Source: Nocardia cyriacigeorgica
GTDB taxonomy: Bacteria; Actinomycetota; Actinomycetes; Mycobacteriales; Mycobacteriaceae
Assembly (NCBI RefSeq): GCF_029868385.1
Contig: NZ_JARWNX010000043.1
Span: forward strand, 186,001-250,000
Length of the DNA stretch: 64,000 nucleotides
Direction: 5' to 3'
Shown: in pieces, positions 58,533 to 64,000 of the stretch
Layout of the letters: each line of letters begins with the position of its first letter
Numbering within the stretch: the first letter of the stretch is position 1
Notes under the pieces: generated by a model
What the model was told of the DNA's origin: nothing
Databases searched by the model: none
Seen by the model: only the letters and a program-made list of their open reading frames with translations
Made by a program: the position numbers and the translations under genes

Positions 58533-60428
58533 TCAGCGATGCGGACCCAGCTCCCAGAGTCGGATCGTATTGTCCTCGGCTCCGGCGGCCAGCAGCGTGC
58601 CGTCCGGGCTGAAGGCGACCGACAACGCACGCCCGGACGAGACGGTGAGCGGTTGCTCCAGCGATTTTCGGGTTCGCGCGTCCCACAGGCGAACCGTGCC
58701 GTCGGCGTGCGCGCTGGCGAAGAGCGCGCCGTCGGGACTCGCGGCGACCGATTCGACACCGGCGGCGGCGATCGGCTCGATCAGGTTTCCGCTGGGTAGT
58801 TCGATGTGCCGCTCCACATTCCAGAAGCGGACCGTGCTGTCACCGGAGACGAGCGTCGTGCCGTCCGGGCCGAACGCGACCGCGTGGCAGGCCTGATCGC
58901 CGGTGAGCGGTGGTCCGATGGGTGCTCCGGTGTCGATATCCCAGAGCCGTATGGTCGCGTCCCAGCCCGCGGAGGCCAGGGTGGTGCCGTTCGGGCTGAT
59001 GGCCACCGCATCCACATAGTCGCCGTGGTCGGTCAACGCCGGGCCGATCTGCTGTCCGGTGGACACGTCCCAGATTCTGATCGTTTTATCCCAGCTGCCG
59101 GAGACGAGCCGGCCGCCATCGGGATGGAAGGCGGCGGTCACGATCATATCGGTGTGCCCGGTGAACGGTGGTCCGATCGTCTCGCCGGTCTCGGCGCGGA
59201 CCAGTCGCAGATCGTGCCGGTCCTCGACGGCCACGATGGTGCCGGTTGGATCGAATGCGCGGATCACCTGTCCGCGGGATATTTCCCTGATCGCACGTCT
59301 GGCCTGCGCATTCCATATATTTCTGCCACCGGCCACCTTGCCGCTGTTCGAGCTGAACACGACCGCGTCCGGCGTGCTCCCCGCGGGCAGGTCGGTGATT
59401 TCGGTGGCGAGCGGTCGCTGCGGGTCCGGTGTGTGCGTGGGGCCCGCGCCGGATGCCTCGTCCTCGGATCGAAGGGCGAGCGTCGCGGCGGTGGCGGCGA
59501 CCGCGATCGCCGGTACCGCGATGGCGGCACCGGCCAATAACCGACGTCGCGAAACATTTCGCGCTGCCATCGGCGGGAGGTCGACGAGTTCGGTTGTCCT
59601 GTCGTCGGATTCGGCGAGTTCGAGTTCGGCCGCGGCCGCCAGCTCGCCGCAGCTGTCGTAGCGGAGACTCGGGTCCTTGGCGAGGGCGACCGCGATGACC
59701 TCATCGAATCCGGCCGGTATGTCCGGGCGCAGTTCGCTGGGCCGCGGCGGTTGCGCGGTGAGATGCGCCGCGACCACCGCCGCCTGGTCGGAGCGCGTGA
59801 ATGGCGGTGTGCCGATGATGAGTTCGTACAGTGTGCATCCGAGTGCGTAGACATCGGCGCGGTGATCGATCTGCTCGCCCCGGAAGCGTTCCGGCGCGGT
59901 GTAGGCGAGGGTCATGAGCAGACCCGAGCGGGTGACCGTGTGATCGACGGTGCGCGCGATCCCGAAGTCGGTGAGCAGTGCCCGTCCGGTGGCATGTTCG
60001 ATGAGTATGTTCGCGGGCTTCACATCTCGATGGAGCACGCCCGCATGGTGCGCGTAGTCGAGTCCGTCGGCGATATCGCTGAGCAACGCGACCGCGCGGG
60101 CCGCAGACAAGGGTCCATTCGTGCGCAGCAGCGCTGCCGCATCCTGACCCTCGATGAACTTCATGGCGACCCACATCGGCGTCGCGCCCGGTGCGCTGCG
60201 GTCGTACACCGGCACGATATTGGGATGGTCCAACCGGGCCGCGAGGTCGACCTCGCGTTCGAAGCCGGTGGCGGTGCGCGGGTCGGCACCATGGTCGGGT
60301 AGTACTTTCAGCGCCACCAGCCGGTCCATTCGCGGATGGCGCGCCAGATAGACCGTGCCCATCCCGCCGCTGCCGAGTACGCGATCGATCCGGTATCCGG
60401 CGATGACCGTCTCCGGTGTGCTGCTCAC
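58533..60428 (-). CDS. Transmembrane Ser/Thr protein kinase with WD40 sensor
   Basis: A 631-residue eukaryotic-like kinase. Kinase domain about 10-275: glycine loop 'LGSGGMGTVYLARH', K41, catalytic D135 in 'VLHRDVKPANILIEH', D154 in 'LLTDFGIART' and 'TLAYTAPERFRGEQIDHRAD'. A juxtamembrane part leads to one membrane segment with a twin-arginine-like start ('VSRRRLLAGAAIAVPAIAVA'). Outside are about seven WD40 repeats (such as 'TAAFHPDGGRLVSGSWDKTI', 'AVAISPNGTTLASAGWDATI'). The beta-propeller probably senses a ligand or protein. GTG 60428 has GGGAGG 8 nt upstream. It converges on gadB with 16 bp between. Confidence 0.92.
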   Translation of the reverse strand: MSSTPETVIAGYRIDRVLGSGGMGTVYLARHPRMDRLVALKVLPDHGADPRTATGFEREVDLAARLDHPNIVPVYDRSAPGATPMWVAMKFIEGQDAAALLRTNGPLSAARAVALLSDIADGLDYAHHAGVLHRDVKPANILIEHATGRALLTDFGIARTVDHTVTRSGLLMTLAYTAPERFRGEQIDHRADVYALGCTLYELIIGTPPFTRSDQAAVVAAHLTAQPPRPSELRPDIPAGFDEVIAVALAKDPSLRYDSCGELAAAAELELAESDDRTTELVDLPPMAARNVSRRRLLAGAAIAVPAIAVAATAATLALRSEDEASGAGPTHTPDPQRPLATEITDLPAGSTPDAVVFSSNSGKVAGGRNIWNAQARRAIREISRGQVIRAFDPTGTIVAVEDRHDLRLVRAETGETIGPPFTGHTDMIVTAAFHPDGGRLVSGSWDKTIRIWDVSTGQQIGPALTDHGDYVDAVAISPNGTTLASAGWDATIRLWDIDTGAPIGPPLTGDQACHAVAFGPDGTTLVSGDSTVRFWNVERHIELPSGNLIEPIAAAGVESVAASPDGALFASAHADGTVRLWDARTRKSLEQPLTVSSGRALSVAFSPDGTLLAAGAEDNTIRLWELGPHR

Positions 60429-60600
60429 CTCTGCTACCTCCCCGATTCGCCGGCCGCATCCATGGGCGTCGACCGGCCCTGAAGGTACCCCGAGTGCGGC
60501 TGGCTGGGCAGCGCGAATGCGATATCGCGGGTAGGGCGCTTGGCGCGCCGGTCTATCGGAATGGGTTCGGCGGCGCGCGGTATGCGTCGTCGGCCACCTC

Positions 60601-60645
60601 TTTCAGCCTTGTTGAAGCTTCCGCTATGCTTCAGTCTTGCTGAAG
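60601..60645. promoter_or_regulatory. Two tandem 17-bp operators
   Basis: CTTCAGTCTTGCTGAAG (60629-60645) is a perfect 6-5-6 dyad, and TTTCAGCCTTGTTGAAG (60601-60617) is a second copy with three changes, 28 bp upstream. They lie ahead of the decayed gene at 60724. The form suits a TetR repressor, but none is nearby. Confidence 0.6.
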
Positions 60646-60723
60646 GTTGTGCCTGCTCGACCACGCTTCGGACGGGCACACGTCGGTATGGGCCGAACGG
60701 CCTCTCTCGAGATCGGAGCATTC

Positions 60724-61073
60724 ATGGACACCTCTCACCGCACCGCGTTCGGCGCCGCCGGGTCGACCGGCGTCGCAGCGCCGCCCGAGACCACGGCAGC
60801 GGCGCGCACCGATGCGCTCGCGCTGCCGTCATCGCCGATAGCGGTGGCGGCGCGACAACTGATCGATGCCGCCCTCACCGCGCCGGTGCGCAATCACAGC
60901 ATCCGCGGCTTTCTCTTCGGGCCCTCACCGACGTTATCGAAGCCCAGACGCTCGCCGATCCACGCAAAGCCTTTCCCACCACCCTCGCCGGGGAGATCGT
61001 GCATCAGCGCCATCCGGAACTGCCCTATCCGACCTGGGACGAGATCATCGCGTCCGGCGGCTGGGGCGACTGA
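60724..61073 (+). pseudogene. Remnant of a small HD-domain-like protein gene
   Basis: An ATG with GGAG upstream starts a frame reading 'MDTSHRTAFGAAGSTGVAAP' then 'LPSSPIAVAARQLIDAALTA' and 'NHSIRGFLFG', which resembles the N-terminus of HD-domain hydrolases. Just after 'RGFLFG' (near 60920) the sense passes to another frame: 'ALTDVIEAQTLADPRKAFPT', 'TLAGEIVHQRHPELPYPTWD', 'EIIASGGWGD', stop at 61073. The HD core that should lie between is missing. An internal deletion that also shifted the frame explains this best. The original frame instead continues as unrelated Pro/Ser/Arg-rich sequence. HD assignment is from remembered family patterns. Confidence 0.6.
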
Positions 61074-61128
61074 GCGGCCGCTGCCTGAAGTAGGCTGACG
61101 CCCTCCAGCTCACCACGGGAAAGAGACC

Positions 61129-61440
61129 ATGTCGAAGTTCGAGAATGTCAGCGTCGCGAAGAAGGCCAACGTCTACTTCGACGGTAAATGCGTCAGCTAC
61201 AGCCTCGAGCTGCCCGACGGCACCAGCAAGTCGGTCGGCGTCATCCAGCCGGCCACCCTGACCTTCGGCACAGCCGCGCCCGAGGTCATGGAGTTGATCG
61301 AGGGCGAATGTGCGGTCACCTTCGCCGGTGCGGATGAGGCCGTGGTCTACCGGGCGGGCGAATCGTTCTCCGTGCCCGGTGACAGCTCCTTCGAGATCGA
61401 GGTGCGCGAAACCATGCACTACGTCTGCCACTACGGATAG
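61129..61440 (+). CDS. ppnP: Pyrimidine/purine nucleoside phosphorylase
   Basis: A 103-residue single-domain cupin of the PpnP (DUF1255) family, which phosphorolyses various nucleosides to base and ribose 1-phosphate. Signature stretches: 'FENVSVAKKANVYFDGKCVS', 'TSKSVGVIQPATLTFGTAAP', 'EVMELIEGECAVTF', 'YRAGESFSVPGDSSFEIEV' and 'HYVCHYG'. Full length. ATG 61129 has GAAAGAG upstream. It follows the decayed gene by 55 bp and converges on the PucR-family gene. Confidence 0.92.
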   Translation: MSKFENVSVAKKANVYFDGKCVSYSLELPDGTSKSVGVIQPATLTFGTAAPEVMELIEGECAVTFAGADEAVVYRAGESFSVPGDSSFEIEVRETMHYVCHYG

Positions 61441-61483
61441 TGCTCACGCCGCACCTGCCGTCGCACGAGACATTCGGGCGCTG

Positions 61484-62698
61484 CTATGCCGAAGCGCCGG
61501 TCGGCGCGGGATCGGGCCCGAGAAGGGTGACGGCCTGTAGCGCGAGATGGAGTTCGGCCGACTGGACCGGGTCGGCCGTATCGCGGCCGGTGAGGTCGCG
61601 GATCTTGCGTAGCCGGTAGCGCACGGTATTGCGATGACAATGCAGCTGTTCGGCGGCCGCGGCAGTCGAACCATGGCACTGGTACCAGGCCCGCAATGCC
61701 ACGATCAGGTCGTCGCGTTCGGGTGCGGGCAGGCGCAGCACCGGCCCGAGGATCTGGGTCGCGGCCTGTCGGCTCGCCTCCGGCAGCATCACCAGCAGAT
61801 GCGCGACCGGGTCGTCACCGAATCGGACGGCCCCGCGTGAATCCGTGCGTGCGCTGCGGGCGGCGAGGCGGGCTTCGGCCAGTGCGCCGGGTATGGCCTG
61901 GGGACTGGTGAAACTCGTACTCACGCCGATTCGTCCGCCTACCAGGCCCGCCAGCTTCGCCAGCACACGGTCGATCGCCGCGGACGATCCGGTGCACAAC
62001 AGTCCGGCATGGGTATCGACCTGTGAATCCCAGACCGACCGCGCCCCGGCATCCTGCATCGCGGTGACGAGGTTGCCGGGCAAGGTGGCGCCGGGATCAT
62101 CGGTCTCGATCGAGACCACCGCATAGGTTCCGTATTCGGGCAGGCCGAGGGTGCGCAATGCCGTCAGCGCGCGGGCCGGATTACCGGAATTGTCGTCGAA
62201 CAGCATGCGGATCAACCGGCTCTGGGCCTGTGCGTCGGCGTGCGCGAGCAGGATCTCCGTTTCGCGGTAGGCCTCGACCGCGGTGTCGGAGTAGGTGTCG
62301 ATGAGTTCCCATAACGCGGTGGCGAGGTCGCGCAGCTCGGGATCGCCGGGTTCGGGGGGCCGTGTGGTCAGCTGCTCCCAGATCAGTCGGCCGCCGAGCC
62401 GGAACGCGTGCAACAACGCGGCGATGGGAACGCCCCGCTCGGCTTTGAGTCGTCCGACCGCACGCGCGGGTTGTAACCGTACGGGCTCGAGACCACCGAG
62501 CGCGCCGATGATCGCGGTCAGATTGGTCAGGCAGGCCTCGCGGAGTTCCTCGGCGGTGAGCAGGCCGGGCTCGCCGTAGGAGCGGTCGGCGGCGATGATC
62601 CGGGTGACCAGCTCGTCGGACAACGTCGCGACTCGCTCGAGCAGATCCAGGGCGGGTCGGGCAGTGGGCGTCGGAACTGTTTGCGATGGTGCGGCCAC
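61484..62698 (-). CDS. PucR-family transcriptional regulator
   Basis: A 404-residue regulator with an N-terminal helical domain ('AVGRLKAERGVPIAALLHAF', 'LIDTYSDTAVEAYRETEI'), a degenerate GGDEF-like middle ('YAVVSIETDDPGATLPGNLV', 'RIGVSTSFTSPQAIPGALAE') and the PucR C-terminal helix-turn-helix ('STAAAAEQLHCHRNTVRYRL', 'RKIRDLTGRDTADP'). GTG 62698 starts it. It is divergent from the aldehyde dehydrogenase (289 bp between), its most likely target. Confidence 0.9.
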   Translation of the reverse strand: MAAPSQTVPTPTARPALDLLERVATLSDELVTRIIAADRSYGEPGLLTAEELREACLTNLTAIIGALGGLEPVRLQPARAVGRLKAERGVPIAALLHAFRLGGRLIWEQLTTRPPEPGDPELRDLATALWELIDTYSDTAVEAYRETEILLAHADAQAQSRLIRMLFDDNSGNPARALTALRTLGLPEYGTYAVVSIETDDPGATLPGNLVTAMQDAGARSVWDSQVDTHAGLLCTGSSAAIDRVLAKLAGLVGGRIGVSTSFTSPQAIPGALAEARLAARSARTDSRGAVRFGDDPVAHLLVMLPEASRQAATQILGPVLRLPAPERDDLIVALRAWYQCHGSTAAAAEQLHCHRNTVRYRLRKIRDLTGRDTADPVQSAELHLALQAVTLLGPDPAPTGASA

Positions 62699-62987
62699 CT
62701 TGTCAGCGTAGGCAGGGGAGGGTGAGGTGCGCCACCATCAAATTGTTGCCGTGCACAATCGCGAGCGCTGTCGATCGCTGAAGTTCCGGGCGGCACGGGT
62801 GCACGACGCATGTTCAAGACGGTTCCGTCGAGGAGTTCAGCGCGGCGGTTTGTGCGCGAGCACAACGTGGGCCTGGTGTGTCCGCAACGGCGGCACATGG
62901 CCCCGAGAGTGGTGCAGGACACACAATTGGTCGATCCCGTCCGCGGCGGAGACCCGCGCGGACCGCCGACGTCTTGGAGGATCGAAC

Positions 62988-64000
62988 GTGGTTACCAATG
63001 TGGCGCCGTCGACACACGCCGCCGTCGACGCCGCCTTGTCCGAGCTCGCCGAGGGCGAGAAGAGGTGGGCGAATCTTTCGCTGCGCGGCAGGCGCGAACT
63101 GCTCGACCGGATGCGCGAACTCACCCTCCGGCACGCCGACGACTGGGTGGACGCCGCCGTCGCGATCAAGGGCCTCGCCCCGTCGTCGCCGCTGGTGGGC
63201 GAGGAGTGGCTCTCGGGTCCCTATGTGCTGGCCGCGAGCCTCGGCGCGCTCTCGGAAACGCTCGGCAAGCTGGAGCAGGGGAGATCCCCGCTCGACAAGG
63301 CGTCGTTCGGCGCCGCGGGCGATCACGTCACTATCGACGTTCTCCCGGCCAGCCCGTTCGATGCGCTGCTGCTCAACGGTTTCAGCGCACAGGTCTGGCT
63401 CCAGCGAGGCGTCAGCAATGCCGCGGCGAAGGCCAATGCCGGTCTGGCCCAGCGTGATCCGAGCCGCACCAACGGCATCGGCGCCGTGCTCGGCGCTGGC
63501 AACATCACCTCGATCGCCCCGCTGGACACCCTGTACGAGCTGATCGCGCACAACCGGGTCGTGGCGCTCAAACTCAATCCGATCACCGATCCGCTGCTAC
63601 CGGTGTTCGGCAAGATCCTCGCGCCGCTGATCGAACTGGGTGCGGTACGGATACTGACCGGCGGCGCGGAAGTCGGCGGCTACCTGGTCACCCACGATCT
63701 CGTCGCGCATGTGCATATGACCGGCAGTGCGAGGACCCACGACGCGATCGTCTGGGGCACCGGCGCGGAGGCTGACGAACGGAAGCGGGCGGGCACGCCC
63801 GAACTGACCACACCGGTCACCAGCGAACTCGGCGGTGTCTCGCCGACGATCGTGCTGCCAGGTCGGTGGAGTGCGGCCGATATCGCGTTCCAAGCCGAGC
63901 ATGTGGCCACCCAGCGGCTGCACAACGGCGGCTACAACTGCGTCGCCGCTCAGGCGTTGATCATCTCCTCCGACTGGGCGCAGAAGGAGCAGTTCCTCAC
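62988..64000 (+). CDS. Aldehyde dehydrogenase family protein, C-terminus beyond the window
   Basis: The first 337 codons of an NAD(P)-dependent aldehyde dehydrogenase; the gene continues past the right edge. It begins VVTNVAPSTHAAVDAALSEL. 'VLGAGNITSIAPLDTLYELI' and 'VALKLNPITDPLLPVFGKIL' match the cofactor fold, general base E280 lies in 'VTSELGGVSPTIVLPG', and nucleophile C318 in 'LHNGGYNCVAAQALII'. The NGGYNC motif differs from the usual NxGQxC, so this belongs to a divergent ALDH subgroup. GTG 62988 has GGAGG 7 nt upstream. Probably controlled by the divergent PucR-type regulator. Confidence 0.88.
   Translation, partial: MVTNVAPSTHAAVDAALSELAEGEKRWANLSLRGRRELLDRMRELTLRHADDWVDAAVAIKGLAPSSPLVGEEWLSGPYVLAASLGALSETLGKLEQGRSPLDKASFGAAGDHVTIDVLPASPFDALLLNGFSAQVWLQRGVSNAAAKANAGLAQRDPSRTNGIGAVLGAGNITSIAPLDTLYELIAHNRVVALKLNPITDPLLPVFGKILAPLIELGAVRILTGGAEVGGYLVTHDLVAHVHMTGSARTHDAIVWGTGAEADERKRAGTPELTTPVTSELGGVSPTIVLPGRWSAADIAFQAEHVATQRLHNGGYNCVAAQALIISSDWAQKEQFL

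Noticed and set aside
57146..58759. Open frame opposite gadB joining the kinase WD40 end
   Set aside because: Antisense of gadB; no motif or ribosome site, and it would overlap two firm genes.
60724..61098. Intact 124-codon gene in the first frame
   Set aside because: After residue 65 it turns into Pro/Ser/Arg-rich sequence, while clear protein-like sequence continues in another frame.

Overview
The window is about 64 kb of GC-rich chromosome from a mycolata actinobacterium (Mycobacteriales), most likely Nocardia or a close relative. The evidence is gene content and order. The genes DUF2530, MarR, TrmH-type methyltransferase, DUF2537, SepH, SerC, CitA, GltA, PrrB/PrrA, AccD3, EchA6, MBL hydrolase and Rv0909-like antitoxin follow, with gaps, the Mycobacterium tuberculosis Rv0879c-Rv0909 order as I remember it. 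Starts are often GTG or TTG, several genes look leaderless, and many neighbours overlap by 4 nt. I see no rRNA, tRNA, CRISPR array, insertion sequence or prophage.

Layout. 1-7 kb: the start of a TetR gene divergent from a Tat-exported neutral ceramidase, then MarR, YccF, an Eis-type acetyltransferase, a TrmH-type RNA methyltransferase and small membrane proteins. 7-16 kb: sepH, serC, two citrate synthases (citA and gltA), pdxH, an MFS exporter and an FKBP. 16-23 kb: a MerR/serine hydrolase pair with a textbook MerR promoter, a secreted Pip/YhgE-like fragment, the PrrBA two-component system, a hemophore-family protein and prpE. 23-30 kb: a four-gene conservon (sensor kinase with 24 LPQR motifs, roadblock protein, DUF742 protein, GTPase) whose last gene overlaps accD3. 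30-37 kb: aldo/keto reductase, flavin monooxygenase, echA6 overlapping an MBL hydrolase, and ligD between two orphan antitoxin paralogues.

37-47 kb: a secreted glycine-zipper protein, a WXG100/YbaB-like pair, an ECF transporter with a fused S-A-A' protein, a zinc-type cation exporter, and an AraC regulator converging on a Rieske oxygenase-cytochrome P450-SRPBCC operon. That operon has two interlocking perfect palindromes upstream and is the best candidate here for an undescribed oxidative pathway. 47-57 kb: metallophosphoesterase, pseudouridine synthase, adenylate cyclase, CocE hydrolase, methyltransferase, XRE-cupin regulator, thiolase and two overlapping universal stress proteins. 57-64 kb: glutamate decarboxylase, a transmembrane Ser/Thr kinase with a WD40 sensor, a decayed gene behind two tandem operators, ppnP, a PucR regulator, and an aldehyde dehydrogenase that runs off the end.

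Functional themes are acyl-CoA and mycolate-type lipid metabolism (prpE, accD3, echA6, thiolase, the two citrate synthases), signalling (PrrBA, conservon, cyclase, kinase) and stress or acid tolerance (Usp pair, gadB). Protein family names come from recognising motifs by eye; no database search was run.
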